Shown: piece by piece, positions 19,979 through 28,105 of the stretch
How positions within the stretch are numbered: the first letter of the stretch is position 1
Layout: each line of letters starts with the position of its first letter
Assembly (NCBI RefSeq): GCF_019049285.1
Contig: NZ_JAGMUL010000032.1
Coordinates: forward strand, 1 to 64,000
Direction of reading: 5' to 3'
DNA from: Streptomyces sp. AC550_RSS872
GTDB lineage: Bacteria > Actinomycetota > Actinomycetes > Streptomycetales > Streptomycetaceae
Length of the DNA stretch: 64,000 nt
Notes under the pieces: generated by a model
The model's database searches: none
The model's input: the letters and a program-made list of their open reading frames with translations, nothing else
Told to the model about the DNA's origin: nothing
Made by a program: the position numbers and the translations under genes

Positions 19979-20521
19979 TCAGCCGTTGCGAGGGCCGGGG
20001 AACGCCGTGGGCCTGGCCTCGTCGCGGATGGCGGGGCTGCCTGCCGTCGGCTGCGTCGGCATGGAGCGGGCCGCGGGGACCGTCGGCACCGTGGGGAGGG
20101 TGGTGGTGACATTGACGGTCCGGGTGCCGGCGGGCTCGGTCGTCCGCTCGGCCTCGGCCGCCGCTTGGGTGGCGGCGCGGCGCGCGCCGTAGCGGCGATG
20201 GACGGCCTGCTTGGTGACGCCGAGGGCAGAACCGACCGCGTCCCAGGAGAAGCCGAGCGAGCGGTCGAAGTCCACGGCTGCGGTGACCAGGGTTTCGACA
20301 CTGTCCCGTAGCTCCTGGGCGAGACGGACCGTCGGGGCGGGGGCGCGTCCGTAGACGACGAAGCCCGTGGAGGGGCCGGAGCGGCGCGGGCGGTAGACAT
20401 TGCCCAGCTGGGCGGTGAGCGTACGCAGTGCGTCCACCTGCCGGCGGACCCGCTCGATGTCCCGCACCAGCAAGTGCAGGCTGGCCCGAGCCTGGGCGTC
20501 GTGGGTTGCGTGGTCGGCCAT
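19979..20521 (-). CDS. Streptomyces-conserved helix-turn-helix protein, function unknown
   Basis: The 180-residue protein has an N-terminal coiled-coil-like region (ASLHLLVRDIERVRRQVDALRTLTAQL, about 13-39). An HTH-like segment follows, SWDAVGSALGVTKQAVHRRYGARR (about 93-116), of the type in which a DNA-binding helix follows an AVGSALGVTKQAV turn. The tail is Thr/Pro-rich and probably disordered. ATG 20521 follows GAGAGG at a good distance. It is divergent from fmt, and a perfect TGGTCAA-N7-TTGACCA dyad lies 71 bp upstream, a possible site for self-regulation. I do not know its targets. Confidence 0.75.
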   Translation of the reverse strand: MADHATHDAQARASLHLLVRDIERVRRQVDALRTLTAQLGNVYRPRRSGPSTGFVVYGRAPAPTVRLAQELRDSVETLVTAAVDFDRSLGFSWDAVGSALGVTKQAVHRRYGARRAATQAAAEAERTTEPAGTRTVNVTTTLPTVPTVPAARSMPTQPTAGSPAIRDEARPTAFPGPRNG

Positions 20522-20591
20522 GAACAAGCCTCTCGAACCGGCGTTGAAAAGGAGAGGGCCGCGCCGCGGGTGCGGCGGGTGCGGCCCGTTG

Positions 20592-20612
20592 TGGTCAACT
20601 CTTTCTTGACCA
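20592..20612. promoter_or_regulatory. perfect dyad, candidate operator
   Basis: TGGTCAA and TTGACCA form 7-bp perfect arms separated by CTCTTTC, in the intergenic region shared by the HTH gene (start 20521) and fmt (start 20800). The symmetry and the nearby DNA-binding gene suggest an operator. The binding protein is unknown. Confidence 0.4.
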
Positions 20613-20799
20613 ACGCGGGAGTGGTCCGTGGGTCACGCAGTGGGGGCGTATGGGCATATGCCTACGCCCCTGGGTGGGGGTGTGCGCCTCGGCCTCCTGC
20701 CGCGGATGCTTGCCCACACGCGCATGCGAGCCCCGTCCCGGGCACCCATAGACTTGTGTGTTGCCCAACCGACCCCGCCCGAGAGGCCCGTGTCCACCC

Positions 20800-21732
20800 A
20801 TGAAGCTTGTCTTCGCCGGTACCCCTGAGGTTGCTGTTCCCGCTCTGGACGCTCTGATCGCCTCCGGGCGGCACGAGGTGGCCGCTGTTGTGACGCGGCC
20901 GGACGCGCAGGCGGGGCGTGGGCGTCGGATGGTGGCGAGTCCGGTGGCCGAGCGGGCCGAGGAGGCCGGGATCGAGGTGCTCAAGCCGGCCCGGCCGCGT
21001 GACCCCGAGTTCCTGGAGCGGCTCAGGGAGATCGCGCCCGACTGCTGCCCCGTCGTCGCCTACGGCGCCCTGCTGCCCCGCGTCGCCCTCGACATCCCGG
21101 CCCACGGCTGGGTCAACCTGCACTTCTCGCTGCTGCCCGCCTGGCGTGGCGCCGCGCCCGTGCAGCACGCCATCATGGCGGGCGACGAGATCACCGGGGC
21201 CTCCACCTTCCTCATCGAGGAGGGGCTCGACTCCGGGCCGGTCTACGGCACCGTCACCGAGGAGATCCGGCACACCGACACCAGCGGCGACCTGCTGACC
21301 AGGCTCGCCTTCGCCGGCGCCGGACTGCTCGCCGCGACCATGGACGGGATCGCCGACGGCACCTTGAAGGCCGTGCCGCAGCCGTCCGACGGGATCACCC
21401 TCGCGCCCAAGGTCAACGTCGAGGACGCCCATATCGACTGGGCCGCGCCGTCCCTGCGCGTCGACCGTCTCGTGCGCGGGTGCACCCCCGCACCGGGTGC
21501 CTGGACCACGTTCCGCGGTGAGCGCCTCAAGCTCATCCAGGTGCAGCCGGTGCCCGGGCGGGACGATCTCGGCCCGGGTGCGCTGTCCGTGGGGAAGAAC
21601 AACGTGTACGTCGGCACCGGGTCGTACGCCGTCGAGTTGCTGTGGGTGCAGGCCCAGGGCAAGAAGCCGATGCGGGCCGCCGACTGGGCGCGGGGCGTCC
21701 GGATCGGGGACGGCGAGAGCCTCGGGGGCTGA
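20800..21732 (+). CDS. fmt: methionyl-tRNA formyltransferase
   Basis: Fmt formylates initiator Met-tRNA with 10-formyl-THF. From ATG 20800 the product is 310 residues. It starts KLVFAGTPEVAVPALDAL, has the catalytic-region motif HFSLLPAWRGAAPVQHAIMAG (about 108-128) and ends with a C-terminal tRNA-binding OB-like domain (about 205-305). TAGACT at 20749-20754 is a plausible -10 box. rsmB starts 106 bp downstream in the same direction. Confidence 0.96.
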   Translation: MKLVFAGTPEVAVPALDALIASGRHEVAAVVTRPDAQAGRGRRMVASPVAERAEEAGIEVLKPARPRDPEFLERLREIAPDCCPVVAYGALLPRVALDIPAHGWVNLHFSLLPAWRGAAPVQHAIMAGDEITGASTFLIEEGLDSGPVYGTVTEEIRHTDTSGDLLTRLAFAGAGLLAATMDGIADGTLKAVPQPSDGITLAPKVNVEDAHIDWAAPSLRVDRLVRGCTPAPGAWTTFRGERLKLIQVQPVPGRDDLGPGALSVGKNNVYVGTGSYAVELLWVQAQGKKPMRAADWARGVRIGDGESLGG

Positions 21733-21838
21733 CCGGCCGACGGGGCCATGGCCTCGGATGTACCAGCCGTACGCCCCGGTCGTGGTGCGACGTACGCTGG
21801 TCGTACATCTCTTCCAGCAAATCCGGAGCACCTTTTTC

Positions 21839-23257
21839 GTGAGCGACACCTCCCGTCGGCCCCGCAGGCCCGGCAAGCCCTATCGACGGCCCAAGAAGGA
21901 CCCCGTCCGCGTCCTCGCCTTCGAGGCGCTGCGCGCCGTGGACGAGCGGGACGCGTACGCCAACCTCGTGCTGCCGCCGCTGCTGCGCAAGGCGCGGGAG
22001 AAGGGCGACTTCGACGGGCGCGACGCCGCGCTCGCCACCGAGTTGGTGTACGGGACGCTGCGGTGGCAGGGGACGTACGACGCCGTCATCGCCGCCTGTG
22101 TGGACCGGCCCCTGCGTGAGGTCGACCCGCCGGTGCTCGACGTGCTCAGCCTGGGAGCGCATCAGCTGCTCGGGACGCGGATTCCGCCGCATGCCGCCGT
22201 GTCCGCGTCCGTGGAGCTCGCGCGGGTCGTTCTGGGCGACGGGCGGGCCAAGTTCGTCAACGCCGTGCTGCGGAAGGTCGCGCAGGACGATCTCGACGGG
22301 TGGATCCAGCGGGTCGCTCCGCCGTACGACGACGATCCCGAGGACCATCTCGCCGTGGTGCACTCGCATCCGCGGTGGGTCGTCTCGGCGCTCTGGGACT
22401 CGCTCGGCGGTGGGCGGGCCGGGATCGAGCGGTTGCTGGCCGCCGACAACGAGCGGCCCGAGGTGACGCTCGTCGCGCGGCCGGGGCGGGCCACGACCGA
22501 GGAACTGCTCGGTGAGGAGGCGGCGGTGCCGGGGCGGTGGTCGCCGTATGCCGTGCGGCTCGCCGAAGGCGGGGAGCCGGGGGCCGTGGAGGCCGTACGG
22601 GAAGGGCGTGCGGGGGTGCAGGACGAGGGGAGTCAGCTGGTCGCCCTTGCGCTGGCCAACGCGCCGTTGGAGGGGCCCGACGAGAAGTGGCTCGACGGGT
22701 GTGCCGGGCCTGGGGGCAAGGCGGCGCTGCTCGGGGCGTTGGCCGCCGAGCGGGGGGCCATGTTGCTCGCCTCCGAGAAGCAGCCGCATCGGGCGGGGCT
22801 TGTGGCGAAGGCGCTGGAGGGTAATCCGGGGCCGTATCAGGTGATCACCGCGGATGGGACGCGGCCTGCCTGGCGGGGCGGGAGCTTTGACCGGGTGCTG
22901 GTGGATGTGCCGTGTACGGGGCTGGGGGCGTTGCGGCGGCGGCCGGAGGCTCGGTGGCGGCGGCGGCCGGAGGATCTTGACGAGTTTGGGCCGTTGCAGC
23001 GGGGGTTGCTGCGGGCGGCTCTTGATTCCGTGCGGGTGGGTGGGGTCGTGGGGTATGCGACGTGCTCGCCTCATCTTGCTGAGACTCGGGCCGTCGTGGA
23101 GGACGTGTTGAAGCAGCGGGGTGGGGCCGAGTTGATCGATGCTCGGGGGTTGTTGGTGGGGGTTCCGGAGTTGGGGGAGGGGCCTGATGTGCAGTTGTGG
23201 CCTCATCTGCATGGGACGGATGCGATGTATCTGGCGCTGATCCGGCGGGTGGGCTGA
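21839..23257 (+). CDS. rsmB: 16S rRNA (cytosine 967-C5)-methyltransferase
   Basis: RsmB (Sun/Fmu) methylates C967 of 16S rRNA. The 472-residue protein has an N-terminal NusB-like RNA-binding domain (about 22-160, VRVLAFEALRAVDERDAYANLVLP) and a C-terminal SAM-dependent methyltransferase domain. That domain contains DGCAGPGGKAALLGALA (SAM motif I, about 282-298), VDVPCTGLGALRRRPEARW (catalytic-cysteine loop) and YATCSPHLAE (second cysteine). The GTG start follows CCGGAG by about 10 bases. In-frame sequence overlapping fmt is not likely to be coding in this frame. Confidence 0.94.
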   Translation: MSDTSRRPRRPGKPYRRPKKDPVRVLAFEALRAVDERDAYANLVLPPLLRKAREKGDFDGRDAALATELVYGTLRWQGTYDAVIAACVDRPLREVDPPVLDVLSLGAHQLLGTRIPPHAAVSASVELARVVLGDGRAKFVNAVLRKVAQDDLDGWIQRVAPPYDDDPEDHLAVVHSHPRWVVSALWDSLGGGRAGIERLLAADNERPEVTLVARPGRATTEELLGEEAAVPGRWSPYAVRLAEGGEPGAVEAVREGRAGVQDEGSQLVALALANAPLEGPDEKWLDGCAGPGGKAALLGALAAERGAMLLASEKQPHRAGLVAKALEGNPGPYQVITADGTRPAWRGGSFDRVLVDVPCTGLGALRRRPEARWRRRPEDLDEFGPLQRGLLRAALDSVRVGGVVGYATCSPHLAETRAVVEDVLKQRGGAELIDARGLLVGVPELGEGPDVQLWPHLHGTDAMYLALIRRVG

Positions 23258-23267
23258 CCCGGCGCGT

Positions 23268-23399
23268 TTCGCCCCCGCCGCCCCTACCCTTCCCGTCCCT
23301 TGAAGGGGCTCCGCCCCTTCGACCCCACCAGGGGGCTGCCGCCCCATGGACCCCCGCTTCGGCCCGAAGGGCCTCGTCCTCAAACGCCGGACGGGCTGA
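23268..23399 (+). repeat. dispersed GC-rich intergenic hairpin element, copy A
   Basis: This element begins about 10 bases past the rsmB stop with CGCCCCCGCCGCCCCTACCC. It contains a perfect hairpin GAAGGGGC-TCC-GCCCCTTC (23302-23320) and ends near CTCAAACGCCGG. A very similar element lies in the opposite genome orientation at 54978-55092, again right after a gene end (the AAA ATPase). It also fills the space between convergent rsmB and the MMPL gene, so a terminator role is likely. Confidence 0.7.
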
Positions 23400-23449
23400 G
23401 ATTGCCCGGGCCGGTGAAGTCCCTCAGGGTGGGTGGCAATGGGTCCTCC

Positions 23450-25630
23450 TTACGCGCCGGGCGGGTCGGCAGGCGTCCGGTCCGGCTCCTGTTCGCTTCG
23501 TGCCAGTCGATGTGGCCACCACACCTTCGGGCCCACGTCCAGGAACAGGGACGTCACCAGGACCGAGCGGACGATGAAGGTGTCCAGGAGGACGCCCAGG
23601 GCTACGGCGAAGCCTATTTCGGCGAAGGCGACCATGGGGAGGGTGCCGAGGGCGGCGAAGGTGCCTGCGAGGACCAGGCCCGCCGAGGTGATGACCGCGC
23701 CGGTGGCGGCGAGGCCGGTGACGACGCCGGGGCGGGTGCCCTGGTGGGCTGCTTCCTCGCGGATGCGGGTGGTGAGGAAGATGTTGTAGTCGATGCCCAG
23801 CGCCACCAGGAAGACGAAGACGAAGAGGGGGAAGTCGGTCGACTCGCCCGCGTAGTCGAAGAGGTGGCGGAAGGCCAGGGCGCTGATGCCGAGGGCGGCC
23901 GTGAAGGACAGGATCACCGTGCCGATCAGGAGCAGCGGGGCGATCAGGGCGCGGAGCAGGGCGGTGAGGATCAGCAGGACCACCAGCAGGACCAGCGGGA
24001 TGATCAGTATGTTGTCGTGGGTCGTCGCCTCGTCCATGTCCAGCAGGGCCGCCGTACCGCCGCCTACCTGCGCATCCGCGTCCGGTACCGCGTGGACGGC
24101 GTCCCGTACCCGTTCGACGGTCTGTTTCGCGGCCTCGCTGTCGGCGGGGGCGGTCATCGTCGCCTCGAAGAGCACCTTGCCCTCGTAGGAGGGCTTCGTG
24201 CCCGGTGGGAGGCCCAGCGAGGTGGGGACGACCCCCTCTGTGCCGGCTACGGCGCGGCCCACCTGCACGGCCTGGGCCTGGTTGCTGATGATGACCAGGG
24301 GGTCGCCGCTGCCGGCCGGGAAGTAGCGTTCGGAGATCTCCTGGCCGGTGATGGAGTCCGGTTTGTCGGTGAAGGCGTCGGCGTTGCTCAGGCCCTCGGC
24401 GCGGAGTTGGATCAGCCCGAGGGAACAGACGGCCAGGGCAATCGCCGTGACCGTCCAGACCATGCGGGGACGGTGGGCGATACGGCGGCCCATGCGGGCC
24501 CAGATGCCCCGGGTCTCCGGGTTCTCCGTGCCCAGGTGCGGGATCACCGGCCAGAAGATCCAGCGGCCGAAGATGACCAGAAGGGCGGGGAACAGGGTCA
24601 GCATCGCGATCAGAGCGACGGCGACCCCGATCGCGGCCACCGGGCCGAGGCCGCGCGTCGAGTTCATCTCCGCCGCCAGCAGCACCAGCATGCTGAGGAC
24701 GACGGTCGCGCCGGAGGCGATCACCGCCGGGCCCGCGCGGTGCAGGGCCAGGGCCATGGCCTCGTGGCGGTCCTCGTGACGGCGGAGTTCCTCCCGGTAG
24801 CGGGCCACCAGCAGGAGCGCGTAGTCCGTGCCCGCGCCGAAGACCAGGACCGTGAGGATGCCGGCGCTCTGGCCGTTCACCGTCAGGCCCGCGTGTTCCG
24901 CCAGGAGATAGATGAAGGCCTGCGCGGTGAGCAGGGCGACGATCACGGAGACGAGGGGGATCAGGAGCAGGGTCGGGCTGCGGTAGGTGATCAGGAGCAT
25001 GACGATGACGACCGCCATCGCCGAGAGGAGGAGGGTGGAGTCGATGCCCTCGAAGGCCTCGGAGAAGTCGGCGGAGGTGCCGCCGGGGCCCGTGATGTGC
25101 ACAGCGAGCCCGGCGCCGCCCGTGCCGGCGATGTCCCTGATGGAGTCGACGGCGGGCGCGATGCGCTCCCAGCCCTTCTCGTCCATCGTGATCGGGACCT
25201 GGACCTGGGCCGCCTGCGGGTCCACCGCACGGTTGAAGACCGGGCCCCGGGTCTCGGCGCCGCGGATGCCGTGGTCGGTGAGCTGCTTGAGCCGGGCGAC
25301 GTCCTCGGTGATCGCCGCCCGGTCCTGGGCCGTCAGGCCGCCGTCGCGGGCGTAGACGACGATCGCGGGGATCTGCTCAGGCCTGAAGTTCTCGGAGATT
25401 TCCAGGACTTGGGTGGATTCCGCGGATCCCGGCAGCCAGGACGCCGCGTCGTTGTCCTGCGCGTCGGTCAGCTTCTGTGCGAAGGGTGCCGTCAGGAACA
25501 GCACCGCGAGCCACAGGACGAGCACCGCCCACTTGGCGCGTCGCCCGCACACCACATGTGCGATGCCCCGTCGGCCCGCCCCGGTCGGCCGCTGTGGCTG
25601 CGGCCACCGCTCGTCCTGGATCTCCGTCAT
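23450..25630 (-). CDS. MMPL/RND-family membrane transporter
   Basis: The 726-residue protein has the duplicated six-helix plan of MMPL exporters: TM1 at about 30-50 (AKWAVLVLWLAVLFLTAPFA), a large extracytoplasmic loop (about 55-190), a five-helix bundle (about 200-360), a second TM and loop, and a final bundle (about 560-700). The motif GAGTDYALLLVARYREE and its counterpart ALGIDYNIFLTTRIREEA carry the conserved Asp of the proton relay. MMPL proteins export lipids or small molecules; no substrate can be read here. ATG 25630 is chosen because an upstream in-frame extension runs into the rpe promoter. It is divergent from rpe and convergent with rsmB. Confidence 0.9.
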   Translation of the reverse strand: MTEIQDERWPQPQRPTGAGRRGIAHVVCGRRAKWAVLVLWLAVLFLTAPFAQKLTDAQDNDAASWLPGSAESTQVLEISENFRPEQIPAIVVYARDGGLTAQDRAAITEDVARLKQLTDHGIRGAETRGPVFNRAVDPQAAQVQVPITMDEKGWERIAPAVDSIRDIAGTGGAGLAVHITGPGGTSADFSEAFEGIDSTLLLSAMAVVIVMLLITYRSPTLLLIPLVSVIVALLTAQAFIYLLAEHAGLTVNGQSAGILTVLVFGAGTDYALLLVARYREELRRHEDRHEAMALALHRAGPAVIASGATVVLSMLVLLAAEMNSTRGLGPVAAIGVAVALIAMLTLFPALLVIFGRWIFWPVIPHLGTENPETRGIWARMGRRIAHRPRMVWTVTAIALAVCSLGLIQLRAEGLSNADAFTDKPDSITGQEISERYFPAGSGDPLVIISNQAQAVQVGRAVAGTEGVVPTSLGLPPGTKPSYEGKVLFEATMTAPADSEAAKQTVERVRDAVHAVPDADAQVGGGTAALLDMDEATTHDNILIIPLVLLVVLLILTALLRALIAPLLLIGTVILSFTAALGISALAFRHLFDYAGESTDFPLFVFVFLVALGIDYNIFLTTRIREEAAHQGTRPGVVTGLAATGAVITSAGLVLAGTFAALGTLPMVAFAEIGFAVALGVLLDTFIVRSVLVTSLFLDVGPKVWWPHRLARSEQEPDRTPADPPGA

Positions 25631-25752
25631 GGCCACCCCCGCAGCCGTCCAACGGTCCCGTCGGGCGCCCAGCATGGCACGGGCGAACCGGACACAACAT
25701 CCGATGAACGTCTCAGCTGTGTACCGGCGCGAACATTCGTGCCCGGACATGG

Positions 25753-25758
25753 CAGTCT
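25753..25758 (+). promoter_or_regulatory. candidate -10 box of a leaderless rpe transcript
   Basis: CAGTCT ends six bases (TGGGTC) before the rpe ATG, and no ribosome binding site is visible. The spacer nearly equals the CGGGTC before the gene at 97. Confidence 0.3.
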
Positions 25759-25764
25759 TGGGTC

Positions 25765-26451
25765 ATGGCCGTGCAGATCAACCCCAGCATCCTGTCCGCC
25801 GACTTCGCTCGCCTCGCGGACGAGGCGAAGGCGGTCGAAGGAGCCGACTTCCTCCACGTCGACGTCATGGACAACCATTTCGTCCCGAACCTCACGCTCG
25901 GCGTGCCGGTCGTAGAGTCCCTGGCCCGTGCGACGGACACCCCGCTGGACTGCCATCTGATGATCGAGGCCCCCGATCGGTGGGCGCCCCAGTACGTGGA
26001 AGCGGGGGCCTCCTCCGTCACCTTCCATGTCGAGGCCGCCGCGGCACCGGTGCGGCTGGCCCGGGAGATCCGGGCCAAGGGCGCCCGCGCCTCCATGGCG
26101 CTCAAGCCCGCGACGCCCATCGAGCCGTACGAGGATCTGCTCCCCGAACTCGACATGCTGCTGATCATGACGGTCGAGCCGGGCTTCGGTGGTCAGGCGT
26201 TTCTCGACATCATGCTTCCGAAGATTCGACGTACCCGCGAGTTGATCAGCAAGCACGGCCTTCAGCTGTGGCTCCAGGTGGACGGTGGGGTCGCGGCCTC
26301 CACCATCGAGCGGTGCGCCGAGGCGGGCGCGGACGTGTTCGTCGCCGGTTCGGCGGTGTACGGGGCCGAGGACCCCGCCGAGGCGGTACGTGCATTGCGC
26401 AAGCAGGCGGAGGGCGCCACGAAGACCGCCGCCTGGGCATGCGACCACTGA
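25765..26451 (+). CDS. rpe: ribulose-phosphate 3-epimerase
   Basis: Rpe interconverts ribulose 5-phosphate and xylulose 5-phosphate in the pentose phosphate pathway. The 228-residue TIM-barrel protein has the expected motifs: NPSILSADFARL (about 5-16), HVDVMDNHFVPNLTLG with metal-binding His and Asp (about 33-48), HLMIEAP, MTVEPGFGGQAF (about 135-146) and VDGGVAAST (about 172-180). It probably has its own leaderless promoter. A SorC-type regulator follows 102 bp downstream. Confidence 0.97.
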   Translation: MAVQINPSILSADFARLADEAKAVEGADFLHVDVMDNHFVPNLTLGVPVVESLARATDTPLDCHLMIEAPDRWAPQYVEAGASSVTFHVEAAAAPVRLAREIRAKGARASMALKPATPIEPYEDLLPELDMLLIMTVEPGFGGQAFLDIMLPKIRRTRELISKHGLQLWLQVDGGVAASTIERCAEAGADVFVAGSAVYGAEDPAEAVRALRKQAEGATKTAAWACDH

Positions 26452-26553
26452 GCCAAGGGAACGTGAACGGCGCCCATCAGGGCGGATCAAGAGCGCCGGA
26501 TCTGCAAGGATGAACGGCGAATCCAGAGTGTGAACAGAAGTGAGGAGATCGCC

Positions 26554-27573
26554 GTGTCGGGTATGTCGGCGGGCCGGTCAGCCATGCGGATGGGACCCGC
26601 TGAGCTGGTGCAGGCGGCGGCCATGGCCCGCCGCTTCTACCTCGAGGGCAAATCCAAGATCCAGATCGCCGAGGAGTTCGGCGTCAGCCGCTTCAAGGTG
26701 GCCCGGGTCCTGGAGACCGCTCTCGAACGGGATCTGGTGCGCATCGAGATCCGAGTCCCGGCCGAGCTGGACGCGGAGCGCTCGGACGCGCTGCGCGCCC
26801 GCTACGGCCTCAGGCACGCCGTCGTGGTCGAGTCCCCGGCCGAGGCCGAGGAGACGCCCGACCCCGAGAACCTGGGAGAAGTGGCCGCCGACCTGCTCGG
26901 CGAACTGGTGAACGAAGGGGATGTGCTGGGCCTGGCCTGGGGCCGGTCGACCATCCACATGGCGGCCGCGCTCGACCGGCTGCCACCCTGCACGGTGGTG
27001 CAGTTGACCGGCGTGTACGACGCCGGGACCGCCGAGCGCGGCTCGGTGGAGGCGGTACGACGGGCCGCGCAGGTCTCCGGCGGCGACGCGCACCCCATCT
27101 ACGCGCCGATGCTGCTGCCGGACGCGGCCACCGCGGCGGCGCTGCGCCACCAGACCGGGATCGCCCGGGCCTTCGAGTACTTCGACAAGGTCACGGTCGC
27201 CTGTGTCTCCATCGGCTCCTGGGAGCCCGGCATCTCCACGGTGCACGACATGCTCAGCGACGAGGAGCGGGCCCACTACGCCTCGCTCGGCGTCGCGGCC
27301 GAGATGTCCGCGCACCTCTTCGACGCCGAGGGGCGCCGGGTCGGACGGGACCTCGGGGAGCGGTGCATCACCGTCAAGGCGGACCAGCTCCGCCGTATCC
27401 CGGAGGTCGTCGCCATCGCGGGCGGGGCGCGCAAGGCCGCCGCGATCGACGCGGTGCTGCGGTCCGGGCTCGTCACGAGCCTGGTGACGGACACGTCGGC
27501 GGCGGACGTGCTGATGACGGCGGGGCCGACCCCGAGGTCCACGCTCAACAGGGCTGACCCGGACGGGCAGTGA
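26554..27573 (+). CDS. SorC/DeoR-family sugar-binding transcriptional regulator
   Basis: The 339-residue protein has an N-terminal HTH (LEGKSKIQIAEEFGVSRFKVARVLETAL, about 30-57) and a large C-terminal sugar-phosphate-binding domain of the SorC type (about 75-330) with GLAWGRSTIHMAAAL. Such regulators bind phosphorylated sugars and usually control carbohydrate genes. Its place after rpe hints at a pentose-phosphate link, but no target operon is adjacent. GTG 26554 is chosen because GAGGAG lies six bases upstream; an ATG nine bases further in is also possible. Confidence 0.85.
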   Translation: MSGMSAGRSAMRMGPAELVQAAAMARRFYLEGKSKIQIAEEFGVSRFKVARVLETALERDLVRIEIRVPAELDAERSDALRARYGLRHAVVVESPAEAEETPDPENLGEVAADLLGELVNEGDVLGLAWGRSTIHMAAALDRLPPCTVVQLTGVYDAGTAERGSVEAVRRAAQVSGGDAHPIYAPMLLPDAATAAALRHQTGIARAFEYFDKVTVACVSIGSWEPGISTVHDMLSDEERAHYASLGVAAEMSAHLFDAEGRRVGRDLGERCITVKADQLRRIPEVVAIAGGARKAAAIDAVLRSGLVTSLVTDTSAADVLMTAGPTPRSTLNRADPDGQ

Positions 27574-27661
27574 CGGTATGTCAGGAGGGGGTGGCCCGGT
27601 GGCCGCCCCCTCGTTCATCCCCTCGTTCATCGACGATCACTACGGACTTGGCGGTACTGAG

Positions 27662-27973
27662 ATGACGGACCTCGCGGTCACGCTGGACCTCGACGGGGTG
27701 ACGGACAAGGCGGCCCTGATGGACCGCTGCGCCCTGACCCTGGAGTTCCCCGACTGGTTCGGCCGCAACTGGGACGCCCTCGCCGACAGCCTCGCCGACC
27801 CCTCCGTATGGCCCAAGGAAGCCGCGGACGGGCTGCTGGTCGTCGTACGGAACTGGCAGCCGTACGCGAAGGCGCGGCCGGAGGAGTGGGAGATCGCCCA
27901 GGAGGTGTTCTCCGCGGCCGTGGACCGGGCGCCCTCGCTCACTGTTCTGCTCGCTCTCGGAGGATCCTCCTAA
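27662..27973 (+). CDS. barstar-family protein
   Basis: The 103-residue product has the barstar fold signature: a beta strand VTLDLDGVTDKAALMDRCA, then LEFPDWFGRNWDALADSLAD (about 33-52) and a closing strand LTVLLALGG. Barstars inhibit barnase-type RNases by covering the active site with an acidic helix; this one has several Asp/Glu residues there. No barnase or other toxin gene is adjacent, so it is an orphan immunity-like protein or a housekeeping inhibitor of an endogenous RNase. ATG 27662 is chosen; an in-frame extension of 28 codons lacks barstar features. Confidence 0.85.
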   Translation: MTDLAVTLDLDGVTDKAALMDRCALTLEFPDWFGRNWDALADSLADPSVWPKEAADGLLVVVRNWQPYAKARPEEWEIAQEVFSAAVDRAPSLTVLLALGGSS

Positions 27974-28105
27974 GGTCCCTCTGACCTGCTCGTATGAAGC
28001 GACCGTGCAGCGCGATCCGGTCAGCATGGGACAATGAAGTACGTGCTCTTCTCCCCTGGCTGACCTGTCCGGGGGCCACCTCTGATCGACTGGGATGTGC
28101 AGCAC

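Noticed and set aside
23300..25915. An 871-codon plus-strand frame opposite the MMPL gene
   Set aside because: Its Glu/Gly/Arg/Asp-rich sequence is the mirror of the MMPL coding frame and runs through the rpe start in another frame.
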